A stretch of DNA of 32,489 bases from Oceanobacter sp. (lineage in GTDB: Bacteria; Pseudomonadota; Gammaproteobacteria; Pseudomonadales; Oceanobacteraceae), in contig NVWL01000027.1 of NCBI GenBank assembly GCA_002733645.1, positions 1-32,489 on the forward strand, in the 5' to 3' direction. The notes under the pieces are model-generated. The model had not been told where the DNA came from. It worked only from the letters and a program-made list of their open reading frames with translations, and made no database searches. Both the position numbers and the translations under genes were made by a program. Of the stretch, positions 1 to 7,148 are shown piece after piece. Each line of letters opens with the position of its first letter. The first letter of the stretch is position 1.

Positions 1-101
1 ATGGCCCACATTGGTAACGTGCACTTTGATGTCTGTGATATGTTTTGTATTCTTCCACAGGTCGTTAGTGGTCTGCAATCGAATTGATGAAAGGGTGACC
101 A

Positions 102-452
102 ATGAAACACGAAAAGCTGGATTACGTGGAGTTTGCAGCCAAAGACCTAGAGGCGACTAAAGCTTTTTTTAAGCAAGTATTTGATTGGAAGTTTACCGAT
201 TACGGCGAAACCTATACGGCTTTTGATAATCAAGGTTTGATGGGCGGATTTTATCAAGCGGCACTTTATTCGCGATCAGAGCGCGGCAGTGCGTTGTTGG
301 TGTTCTATAGTAAAGATATTGATGCAACGATGAAAAAAGTAAAAACGGCCGGGGGGGAAATTCACCGCCCAGTGTTTGATTTTCCTGGTGGACGCCGTTT
401 TCATTTTGTTGAACCTAGCGGTAATGAATTTGCAGTGTGGTCGGATAAGTAA
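102..452 (+). CDS. VOC (glyoxalase/bleomycin-resistance fold) family protein
   Basis: This 116-residue protein has the usual length and layout of a single-chain vicinal-oxygen-chelate protein: an N-terminal beta strand reading YVEFAAKDLEATKAFF (one beta-alpha-beta-beta-beta unit), and a second unit that ends in the family-typical FVEPSGNEFAVW. The final Glu of NEFAVW lies where many VOC members have a metal ligand. The start at 102 is supported by an AAAGGG ribosome site about 8 bases upstream. Family members include glyoxalases, dioxygenases and resistance proteins, so the substrate cannot be named. It is transcribed toward the nitrate operon (convergent) and has no visible functional link to it. 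A run of seven G lies within the gene at about 351-357. Confidence 0.85.
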   Translation: MKHEKLDYVEFAAKDLEATKAFFKQVFDWKFTDYGETYTAFDNQGLMGGFYQAALYSRSERGSALLVFYSKDIDATMKKVKTAGGEIHRPVFDFPGGRRFHFVEPSGNEFAVWSDK

Positions 453-484
453 CCAGTAGGTTATTTGTTAGTTATACATACTAG

Positions 485-501
485 GGTGCGCATTGCGCAC
501 C
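485..501. other. perfect 7-bp stem hairpin between convergent genes
   Basis: GGTGCGC (485-491) and GCGCACC (495-501) form a perfect inverted repeat with a three-base loop, between the stop of the VOC gene and the 3' end of the minus-strand nitrate operon. No run of T follows on either strand, so it is not a standard intrinsic terminator. It could act as an RNA 3'-end structure for one or both convergent transcripts. Confidence 0.5.
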
Positions 502-587
502 ACTTCAGCGTTGATAAGTTAAATCACATATATTAAACCACGCGAAAGCTTCATCTATTTTTTATACGAAGCAGAGCAAGATTTCAG

Positions 588-1811
588 TTAGGCCGCTTGC
601 TCACAATACGCTTGCCCAAATATGAGCATGTCTCGTATTGAGCTAATATCAGCTCCATCAGACATTAATTCGTAATACCAATGGCTGTCGGTTACATCCC
701 CTACACATAAAACACCGACAATTTTATTCTCGCGTAGCACCAGTTTGCGATAGACACCTTCGCTGAGATCTTCGGTAGCGATAACGTCGCCGCCTTCGCT
801 GGCTTCGTATTCACCGATACTGTGCATGTCTAAGCCGGATACTTTTAGCTTAGTCAAATGAGTGCGTTCTTTATAGGGAGCAGTGTCATCATTTGATTTA
901 AGTATGGCCGCGAGTACTTTAGCTTGATCCCAAATAGGTGCGACTAAACCATACGTTTGGTTATCAAATTCACAACATTCACCCAGTGCATAAATACCTG
1001 GGGTGCACGTTTTCATTTGTTCATTAACACAAATACCGCGCTGAGTGGTTATCCCTGCGTCGACTGCTAATTCAATATTGGGTGCAATACCGGTAGCAAA
1101 CACGACGAGTTGTGTATCGAGTGTTTCTTCTCCGCGTTTGCTTTTTATTTCAATTTTCTGGATGGCGTCAGAATTACCATGTAATCGCACAGGGCTTGTG
1201 CCTGTGCGTACGTCAATACCGCGTTCAGCCAGTGAGGCTTCCAGTATGGAAGATGCGGTGGCATCTAACTGACGATTCATTAACACGGGGTTGCGGTGCA
1301 ATAGGGTGACATCAACCCCACGAAGCTTTAAACCCACCGCTGCTTCAACGCCTAATAAACCCGCCCCAATCACGGTGGCGTGTTTTAGGTTACCGAATTT
1401 TTCAACCATAGCATCGACATCGCTCATGGTGCGAAAGCCAATCACAGCAGGATGGTCGGCACCGTCAACGGGAGGAATAAACGATCGGCTTCCTGTGGCA
1501 AATACTAAGTCGCTATAGGGTAATGCACGCCCAGAGTTAGTTTCAACCTGTTGAGCTTGTACGTTAACTGCTTTAACGCCGTCCCCCAAAATAACCTCAA
1601 TACGGCGTTCTTGATACCAAGCATCGTCGTGAGGGGTAATGGCTTCTAGTGTTGTTTCATTAGCGAGTAAGGGTGACAGCATGATGCGATTGTAATGAGG
1701 GATATGCTCATCACCAATGACTTGAATTGCGTCGTATTGATGGTTGATGCCGAGTTCTTCAAGAACGCGGTTTGCCGCCATTCCGTTACCAATGATAACT
1801 AATGTTTGCAT
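588..1811 (-). CDS. NAD(P)/FAD-dependent oxidoreductase, NirB/NasB N-terminal type
   Basis: This is a two-dinucleotide-binding-domain flavoprotein of about 407 residues. An N-terminal FAD motif GNGMAANR (GxGxxxxR form, as in NirB/NasB), a second nucleotide site VIGAGLLGVEAA around residue 150, and the C-terminal FAD signature GIYALGECCEF are visible. It resembles the FAD/NADH part of assimilatory nitrite reductase but stops after that domain, with no siroheme/4Fe-4S module and no rubredoxin-like extension. A longer reading starts at 1826, but an AGGA site 6 bases before the Met at 1811 favours the shorter form. It is the last gene of the nitrate uptake operon, so it probably passes NAD(P)H electrons to a nitrate or nitrite reductase encoded elsewhere. 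That role is inferred from context. Confidence 0.8.
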   Translation of the reverse strand: MQTLVIIGNGMAANRVLEELGINHQYDAIQVIGDEHIPHYNRIMLSPLLANETTLEAITPHDDAWYQERRIEVILGDGVKAVNVQAQQVETNSGRALPYSDLVFATGSRSFIPPVDGADHPAVIGFRTMSDVDAMVEKFGNLKHATVIGAGLLGVEAAVGLKLRGVDVTLLHRNPVLMNRQLDATASSILEASLAERGIDVRTGTSPVRLHGNSDAIQKIEIKSKRGEETLDTQLVVFATGIAPNIELAVDAGITTQRGICVNEQMKTCTPGIYALGECCEFDNQTYGLVAPIWDQAKVLAAILKSNDDTAPYKERTHLTKLKVSGLDMHSIGEYEASEGGDVIATEDLSEGVYRKLVLRENKIVGVLCVGDVTDSHWYYELMSDGADISSIRDMLIFGQAYCEQAA

Positions 1812-1831
1812 GTTAAATCCTATCAATGAAC

Positions 1832-1853
1832 TACGGCCGGATAACCGGCCGTA
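1832..1853 (-). other. intra-operon 9-bp hairpin between porin and oxidoreductase genes
   Basis: TACGGCCGG (1832-1840) and CCGGCCGTA (1845-1853) form a perfect GC-rich stem with an ATAA loop. It lies between the stop of the porin gene and the start of the oxidoreductase on the minus strand. No U-run follows, so full termination is unlikely. A 3'-stabilising structure that protects the upstream porin message and lowers downstream expression is a reasonable inference. Confidence 0.6.
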
Positions 1854-1889
1854 ATTATTTAGCTGCTTAATTTAATAGAAGCTATTCTA

Positions 1890-3035
1890 TCAGAATTTAG
1901 CCTGAGCCCAGAGCCAGAATTTGTCAGTATCGACTTTACCTGATGCATCATCACCCGCCGAGTAGAAGGCTGCTTTTGCGCCTACAGTAAAGGTGTCATC
2001 CAGTTTTTTCACGGCTAGTAGGTCTAGTTCGCTGCCTAGGTCTGTGCTGCCTTCAACGGCATCAAACATGTGGTAGAAACCAACCAGTTTTATGCCTTTT
2101 ACTTTAGTCACAGCTTTAACGTAGGTATCACTTAGGCCTGAAGCTGGAGTGCCAAGGAATTGATCCGCCCAGCCATTGAATTTATGTTTGGTCGCTAATG
2201 GTGTTTGAAAGCCATAGTTGCCATCATCGCTGCCCAGAGTCTCGTTACCAAGAGCAAGTGTCACACCACTTATAACGGCGCCAGCTTCAAGTGCCATGTA
2301 GGTCGCATCAAAGTCATCGGTACTTTGAGTTGCGTATTCAGCGGAGTAAATAAGCTTTGCGCTGTCTAACGTGGTTGAACCCGCGTATGACACACCGAAG
2401 GTGTCATTTTTTGCTTCAGTATCATCATCTTCAAGAAGGTAAGCGTATGCGGTCACTTTGCCGCTACCCACTTTGTAAGAGGCATTTAATAGGTGGTCTG
2501 TTACGTCAGCGTCAAATCTAGGCAGAATGCTGTTTACTTGATCAATGTAAGAATACTGCAGGCTAATGCCATCTTTAGCATAAGTGAATGTTGCTGCGTC
2601 GAAGGTCTGCTCATTAGCACGCCATCCAACGTTACCGACAAAGCGTGCGCCATCAAGAATAATGCGCTGGCGGCCTACGACGGCACCCATGCCATCTTTT
2701 TTGTAGCTGACTTGAGCACGGTTCCACTCACGAACTTCTGGGTCAGCAACAACATCGAAGCCAGCAGTGACGGGGGCGTAGTTCTCGATAATGGCATTAA
2801 CCACTTCGTATTCGGCCAAAAATTTGAAGCCGCTAAAGTCTTTACTTTCGTAACCAAATGCAGTGTCTGCAATTAAAGCGTTTGCTGATTTAGCTTCTGC
2901 GGCATCATCCGCATCTACCGCTTCAAAGCGCGCTTTAACATCGGCGTAAAACGTACCATCGCTGATCATGTCGGCATTAGCGCCTAATGTCGCGGTTCCC
3001 AATGCAATTGCTAATAACGTTTTTGTAGCTTTCAT
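1890..3035 (-). CDS. outer-membrane beta-barrel porin-like protein of the nitrate operon
   Basis: This is a secreted beta-barrel protein of about 381 residues. It has a signal peptide (MKATKTLLAIALGTATLGANA, cleavage after ANA), alternating polar/hydrophobic strands such as FYADVKARFEAV and LAEYEVVNAI, and a C-terminal Phe (LWAQAKF) typical of BAM-inserted barrels. It most resembles alginate-export-type or general porin-fold proteins, but I cannot assign a named family with certainty. The start at 3035 is preferred over 3050 because AAGGAG lies 6 bases before it. It sits directly downstream of the nitrate ABC ATPase gene in the same direction, which suggests that it admits nitrate or nitrite across the outer membrane. 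That substrate is inferred from position only. Confidence 0.7.
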   Translation of the reverse strand: MKATKTLLAIALGTATLGANADMISDGTFYADVKARFEAVDADDAAEAKSANALIADTAFGYESKDFSGFKFLAEYEVVNAIIENYAPVTAGFDVVADPEVREWNRAQVSYKKDGMGAVVGRQRIILDGARFVGNVGWRANEQTFDAATFTYAKDGISLQYSYIDQVNSILPRFDADVTDHLLNASYKVGSGKVTAYAYLLEDDDTEAKNDTFGVSYAGSTTLDSAKLIYSAEYATQSTDDFDATYMALEAGAVISGVTLALGNETLGSDDGNYGFQTPLATKHKFNGWADQFLGTPASGLSDTYVKAVTKVKGIKLVGFYHMFDAVEGSTDLGSELDLLAVKKLDDTFTVGAKAAFYSAGDDASGKVDTDKFWLWAQAKF

Positions 3036-3088
3036 GGCATTCTCCTTCATCGAAGCCTTGATTTATTTTTAAGTAATTTAATAATTAT

Positions 3089-3946
3089 TTAGGCGACTTT
3101 TTCGTCACTTTTATTAGAATCTTTATCAACACTTGTGGCTTTTTTGACCGTAGCCTCAACATCAACTTTTCTTTGTTTTTCATACAAGAAGCTAAGCACT
3201 TGCTGACGATACTTGTTGTACGTTGGATCATCAGCAAGTTGTATTCGATTACGTGGACGCTCTAGTTCAACGTCCAGGATTTCTCCGACGGTTGCAGATG
3301 GGCCATTAGTCATCATAACGATGCGGTCGGATAGCAACACGGCTTCATCCACGTCGTGAGTAATCATAATGACGGTATTGTTGAGGTCTTTTTGAATTTC
3401 CATCAATGAGTCTTGCAGGTGGGCGCGAGTCAGAGCATCCAGCGCACCGAATGGCTCATCCATCAATAACACCTGTGGTTCCATCGCTAGAGCACGAGCA
3501 ATACCTACGCGCTGCTTCATACCACCTGAAATTTCATCCGGGCGTTTATGCAAGGCGTGAGTCATGTGTACGAGTTCTAAGTTGTGCTCAATCCATTCCT
3601 TCATTTCTGATTTGGATTTTTTGCCTTTAAATACGCGTTTAACGGCAAGCTCAACATTTTGATACGCGGTCAACCAAGGCAGTAATGAATGGTTCTGGAA
3701 CACAACCGCACGCTCTGGACCGGGTTCATTCACTTCTTTACCTTGCAGTACCACACCACCTTGGGTTGCTTGATATAGGCCGGCAACAATATTCAGTACG
3801 GTAGATTTTCCGCAACCCGAGTGGCCAATAAGGGAAATAAATTCGCCTTTTTTGATTTTTAAATTAACGCCTTGCAGTGCACAAAAAGGACCTTTAGGGG
3901 TAGGGAATTCAATGCCCACATCTGTTAATTCTAGTAATGGATTCAT
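3089..3946 (-). CDS. nrtD: nitrate/nitrite ABC transporter ATP-binding protein (NrtD/NasD-like)
   Basis: This is an ABC ATPase of the nitrate/sulfonate/bicarbonate class, about 285 residues. Walker A GHSGCGKST, Q-loop region VVFQNHSLLPWLT, signature SGGMKQR, Walker B VLLMDEPFGALD and the H-loop ITHDVDEAV are all intact and in the expected order. The C-terminal tail after about residue 255 is lysine- and acid-rich and poorly conserved. A start at 3952 is possible, but the TGAGGAGA ribosome site is only one base from it and seven from the Met at 3946, so the second Met is preferred. The site overlaps the stop codon of the permease gene, implying translational coupling. It would energise import by the adjacent permease. 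Confidence 0.88.
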   Translation of the reverse strand: MNPLLELTDVGIEFPTPKGPFCALQGVNLKIKKGEFISLIGHSGCGKSTVLNIVAGLYQATQGGVVLQGKEVNEPGPERAVVFQNHSLLPWLTAYQNVELAVKRVFKGKKSKSEMKEWIEHNLELVHMTHALHKRPDEISGGMKQRVGIARALAMEPQVLLMDEPFGALDALTRAHLQDSLMEIQKDLNNTVIMITHDVDEAVLLSDRIVMMTNGPSATVGEILDVELERPRNRIQLADDPTYNKYRQQVLSFLYEKQRKVDVEATVKKATSVDKDSNKSDEKVA

Positions 3947-3957
3947 AATCATTCTCC

Positions 3958-4977
3958 TCAGCGTAATGTCGCTGCTTTATCCCATGAAACGTAACGCTGA
4001 ATAGTCAACATCAGGCGATCTAATAGAAAACCAATAAGGCCAATGGTAACGACAGCAACCATGATGCGGCCGAGTGAATCTGAACTGCCATTTTGGAATT
4101 CATCCCAAACAAACTTACCTAGGCCTGGGTTTTGCGCCAGCATTTCTGCGGCGATCAGTACCATCCAAGCGATGCTTAGTGATAAACGTAGGCCGGTAAA
4201 TACCATTGGTATTGAGGCTGGGATAACAATTTTTCGTACGTGTTCTAGGTAGTTCAGGCTAAGTACTTGGCTTACGTTCACTAGATCTTTAGGGATGGAA
4301 GCAACACCCACGGCGGTATTAATAACGGTTGGCCATAAGCAGCACAGCATCACGGTAATCATTGAAGTGACAAACGACTTAGGCACCATCGGGTCATCGC
4401 TTACGTATAGTGCAGATACCACCATGGTGACAATGGGTAACCAAGCAAGTGGCGATACAGGCTTAAAAATTTGAATAATCGGGTTAAAGGCGCTGTACAA
4501 ATTAGCACTTAAGCCAATAACAATACCCAGCGGTATAGCCAGTAAAGAGGCAAGCACAAAGCCGGTCAGTACAGTCACGAGGCTGGTACCAATTTGGTCT
4601 ATGTAGGTTGGCTTACCTGTGTAAGCACGAATCTTTGGAACATACGTAGGATCTTGTTCTACTCGTGCTTTATTTCGTACTTCTTGACGCTCGTAAAAAG
4701 CGTCTGCTTTATTACGCTCGGTAATATGTTCTGCAATCAAACCTTTTGATTGTTTATACACTTCGCCAGGGCCTGGGAATTGACCAAGCGAGGTGTTGAT
4801 ATTGCTAGCTGCGGCGTGCCAAACCATCAGAAAGACAACAATACCTGCGAGTGGAATGCCCACAGCTTTAATAATTGTTTGTATATTTCCTGATACGTCT
4901 TCACCTTTGGCGATGTTCACTATCGGTTCGAGCCAGGCTACTTTCGATAGGTTAAGGTTTGACAGGGCAATGTTCAT
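3958..4977 (-). CDS. nrtB: nitrate/nitrite ABC transporter permease (NrtB-like)
   Basis: This 339-residue inner-membrane permease has a first membrane segment near residues 37-57, a hydrophilic, charge-rich stretch near 75-120, and then a BPD-type permease domain with about five more helices. The cytoplasmic EAA-type coupling loop is visible as IPASIPMVFTGLRLSLSIAW. The Pro-rich stretch FKPVSPLAWLPI is characteristic of the NrtB/SsuC/TauC permease family. It lies between the binding-protein and ATPase genes, and its stop codon is embedded in the ATPase ribosome site. An AAGGAGTAA ribosome site precedes the start. Nitrate or nitrite is the likely substrate, given the binding protein and the leader control. 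Confidence 0.88.
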   Translation of the reverse strand: MNIALSNLNLSKVAWLEPIVNIAKGEDVSGNIQTIIKAVGIPLAGIVVFLMVWHAAASNINTSLGQFPGPGEVYKQSKGLIAEHITERNKADAFYERQEVRNKARVEQDPTYVPKIRAYTGKPTYIDQIGTSLVTVLTGFVLASLLAIPLGIVIGLSANLYSAFNPIIQIFKPVSPLAWLPIVTMVVSALYVSDDPMVPKSFVTSMITVMLCCLWPTVINTAVGVASIPKDLVNVSQVLSLNYLEHVRKIVIPASIPMVFTGLRLSLSIAWMVLIAAEMLAQNPGLGKFVWDEFQNGSSDSLGRIMVAVVTIGLIGFLLDRLMLTIQRYVSWDKAATLR

Positions 4978-4992
4978 AATTTACTCCTTGAT

Positions 4993-5012
4993 GGACGGGC
5001 CGGAGCCCGTCC
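4993..5012 (-). other. intra-operon 8-bp GC hairpin after the binding-protein gene
   Basis: GGACGGGC (4993-5000) pairs perfectly with GCCCGTCC (5005-5012) across a four-base loop, between the binding-protein stop and the permease start. There is no U-run after it on the transcribed strand. By analogy with hairpins downstream of other periplasmic binding-protein genes, it probably protects the upstream mRNA and keeps binding protein in excess of membrane subunits. This is inference. Confidence 0.65.
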
Positions 5013-5060
5013 GTTTTATATCAAAACAATTCACTCAATAGCTTTGATACAAAGTTGTGT

Positions 5061-6446
5061 TTAAAGCTTGTCGTCAGATTTCAAACCAATATTGAATTTT
5101 TCAAGATAGGCATTTGGTTTAGTACCGTCGTAGGTAATGCCGTCGATGAATTCAGATTGTGGTGGCTTGAAACCAGTTTCTGTACCGAAATCTGGGAAGT
5201 CTTTCGCTTTTAATTTCCCTTCTTTGATCAGCTCTTTAGCGGCTTCTGCATAGATGTCAGGACGGTAAACTTTTTTCGCAATGTCCATGTACCAGTCATC
5301 AGATTTGGCATCAGAAATCTGGCCCCAACGGCGCATTTGAGTTAAGTACCAAATTGCATCTGAGTAGTATGGGTAGGTGGCGTTGTAGCGGAAGAAAACG
5401 TTGAAATCTGGCACTTCACGTACGTCCCCTTTTTCGTACTCAAATGTACCTGTCATAGAGTTAGCAATAACGTCGTAATCCGCACCAACATATTGTGGTT
5501 TTGATAGAATTTTTACTGCCTCAGGACGGTTAGCATTGTTATTGGCATCTAGCCATTCCGCTGCACGGATCATCGCTTTTACGACTTTTTTGTGAGTGAT
5601 TGGGTTTTTCTCTGCCCAACCTTTGCTGACACCAAATACTTTCTCTGGGTTGTTTTTCCAGATTTCGTAATCGGTAATAACCGGAACACCGATGCCTTTA
5701 AATACCGCTTGTTGGTTCCAAGGTTCGCCAACGCAGTAACCGTAAATTGTTCCGGCTTCAAGTGTTGAAGGCATTTGTGGTGGAGGCGTTACTGAAAGCA
5801 GGGCATCTGCATCAATTTGACCAGAAGTATCGGCTTTGTGAGGTGCGTAGTAACCTGGGTTAATTCCGCCAGCCGCTAGCCAGTAACGTAATTCATAGTT
5901 GTGTGTGGAAACCGGGAATACCATACCCATGTTAAATGGCTTGCCTTCGGCTTTATATTTATCAACTACTGGCTTCAGTGCGTCGGCCTTAATAGGATGA
6001 ACTGGTTTACCGTTTTCATCTTTGGGAATATGCACTTTCATTTGTTCCCAAACATCGTTGGAAACGGTAATGCCATTACCATTTAAATCCATACTGAAGG
6101 CGGTAATGATGTCGGCTTTTGTACCGAAGCCAATGGTGGCACCTAGCGGCTGACCTGCTAGCATGTGAGCACCGTCTAACTGACCGTCGATAACGCGATC
6201 AAGGAGAACTTTCCAGTTTGCTTGCGCTTCAAGTGTTACGTAGAGGCCTTCGTCTTCGAAATACCCTTTTTCGTAAGCAATAGCTAGTGGAGCCATGTCA
6301 GTTAATTTAATAAAGCCAAATTTTAGCTCTTCTTTTTCTGCATATTCCACTGCACTGGTAAGTGGTGACGACATCGTTGCCACACCTGCGGCCAGTACAA
6401 GTGCGCTTTTCATAAATGAGCGGCGCATTGTCTTGATTCCTCGCAT
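5061..6446 (-). CDS. nrtA: nitrate/nitrite ABC transporter periplasmic binding protein (NrtA-like)
   Basis: This 461-residue solute-binding protein of the NrtA/CmpA family opens with a twin-arginine-like signal (RRSFMK at residues 8-13, a hydrophobic stretch, then cleavage near TSA). The mature part contains family-typical segments such as [40 protein letters not shown] and [14 protein letters not shown]. The length fits NrtA rather than the shorter sulfonate-binding proteins. Two starts are possible: 6446, after a GGGGA site, and 6428, after AGGA; both retain the RR motif. It is the first gene of the operon, and its leader carries the antitermination elements described separately. Nitrate or nitrite is the probable ligand. 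Confidence 0.9.
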   Translation of the reverse strand: MRGIKTMRRSFMKSALVLAAGVATMSSPLTSAVEYAEKEELKFGFIKLTDMAPLAIAYEKGYFEDEGLYVTLEAQANWKVLLDRVIDGQLDGAHMLAGQPLGATIGFGTKADIITAFSMDLNGNGITVSNDVWEQMKVHIPKDENGKPVHPIKADALKPVVDKYKAEGKPFNMGMVFPVSTHNYELRYWLAAGGINPGYYAPHKADTSGQIDADALLSVTPPPQMPSTLEAGTIYGYCVGEPWNQQAVFKGIGVPVITDYEIWKNNPEKVFGVSKGWAEKNPITHKKVVKAMIRAAEWLDANNNANRPEAVKILSKPQYVGADYDVIANSMTGTFEYEKGDVREVPDFNVFFRYNATYPYYSDAIWYLTQMRRWGQISDAKSDDWYMDIAKKVYRPDIYAEAAKELIKEGKLKAKDFPDFGTETGFKPPQSEFIDGITYDGTKPNAYLEKFNIGLKSDDKL

Positions 6447-6469
6447 TTTCTTCCCCTTTTCTGAGCCAC

Positions 6470-6517
6470 AAAAAAAGGCGCAACGATAGTGACCTAAGTC
6501 GTATCGAAAGCGCCTTT
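6470..6517 (-). terminator. leader intrinsic terminator of the nitrate operon (attenuator)
   Basis: On the minus strand AAAGGCGC (6517-6510) pairs with GCGCCTTT (ending at 6474). Inner pairings CGATA/TATCG and GAC/GTC give one long hairpin, followed by a run of T down to 6470. It lies in the 5' leader before the first structural gene, so it is a regulatory attenuator rather than an end-of-operon terminator. Its 5' arm is also part of the second ANTAR hairpin. Confidence 0.85.
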
Positions 6518-6564
6518 GCTTTGTATATCTGAATTAAAAATTATAGACCTCGCCGTTGAGATCT
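6507..6564 (-). promoter_or_regulatory. two-hairpin ANTAR-type antitermination motif (NasT/NasR target)
   Basis: Two hexaloop hairpins lie in tandem on the minus strand. P1 spans 6564-6545: a 7-bp stem (with one G-U pair) closing the hexaloop AACGGC. P2 spans 6522-6507: a 5-bp stem AAAGC/GCTTT closing AAAGGC. Both loops have A at position 1 and G at position 4, the hallmark recognised by ANTAR-domain antiterminators such as NasR and NasT. The P2 loop and 3' arm are the same bases as the 5' arm of the terminator at 6510-6517, so stabilising P2 would prevent the terminator from forming. The regulator itself is not in this window. Confidence 0.85.
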
Positions 6565-6576
6565 TAAATTAGCTAA

Positions 6577-6592
6577 TACAAGTGCTGTGCCA
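6577..6592 (-). promoter_or_regulatory. sigma-54-type promoter of the nitrate operon
   Basis: The minus strand reads TGGCAC-N5-TTGTA from 6592 to 6577. The -24 GG and the -12 dinucleotide are separated by exactly ten bases, as sigma-54 requires, but the -12 pair is GT rather than the canonical GC. The predicted RNA start falls near 6567, immediately before the first ANTAR hairpin, which gives a leader of about 120 bases. Confidence 0.7.
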
Positions 6593-6644
6593 GAACTTAA
6601 AAAAGTAATGATTTTTTAATTAAAAGAGATGATTAACATGAAAA

Positions 6645-6790
6645 TGCACCAGAGATAATCATGAATACAGGGCGATAAATAGGTATGCATATTTATGGTG
6701 CAAAGGCGGTGTAGGGCTGTTTCTGAGGAGTAAACAGATGTCTGATATCTTTTGGTGCGCAGGGCTTTAAATGAGTCATTCCTTGGTGCA
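6645..6790 (-). promoter_or_regulatory. cluster of NtrC-like binding sites upstream of the sigma-54 promoter
   Basis: The best site, 6686-6702, reads TGCACCATAAATATGCA on the minus strand and matches the NtrC consensus TGCACCAAAATGGTGCA at 13 of 17 positions. Strong half sites lie at 6645-6651 (TGCACCA on plus), 6743-6759 (CGCACCAAAA... on minus) and 6785-6790 (TGCACC on minus). All are roughly 50-220 bp upstream of the sigma-54 element, where bacterial enhancer-binding proteins normally sit. Confidence 0.6.
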
Positions 6791-6799
6791 GCCCTGATT

Positions 6800-7148
6800 T
6801 TTAGGGGCGTTGGCGATGACGTATAGCCTAGCGATTGTCTATTTTTATGTGGCTAACTGTATGATTTATAAGATAATATTGCTTGTATAGTGAGTTGTTG
6901 TGGGATCTTGCTATATTCGTATTTTTTGCTTGATGTGAATATAGAGTGAAGAAGGAGAGGTGATGCTTTCTTTATTAGAGCAATTTTGTGTGCATAAAGT
7001 CGGTGCACGATGAGGGCCTCATCATTTTGGGTGGGTAGAGTAGTGTAGTACCATAAGCATTCACTGATACACTGTTTGCTATATGTGGTTTATTTAACTT
7101 GGGCCTTCTTTTGATACAGCACTTTTACATCTTGGTAACTACTAACTA
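6800..7148. other. intergenic stretch before the RIO kinase gene
   Basis: Between the NtrC-like site cluster and the RIO kinase start I see AT-rich sequence without a convincing ORF, RNA gene or repeat. The RIO kinase promoter must be here, but no clear -35/-10 pair stands out. Confidence 0.4.

Noticed and set aside
1-101. tail of an upstream gene at the left edge
   Set aside because: More than one frame is open over this short stretch and none shows a recognisable protein end, so no call is made.
485-501. terminator for the VOC gene or nitrate operon
   Set aside because: The stem is perfect but no T-run follows on either strand, so it is listed only as a hairpin.
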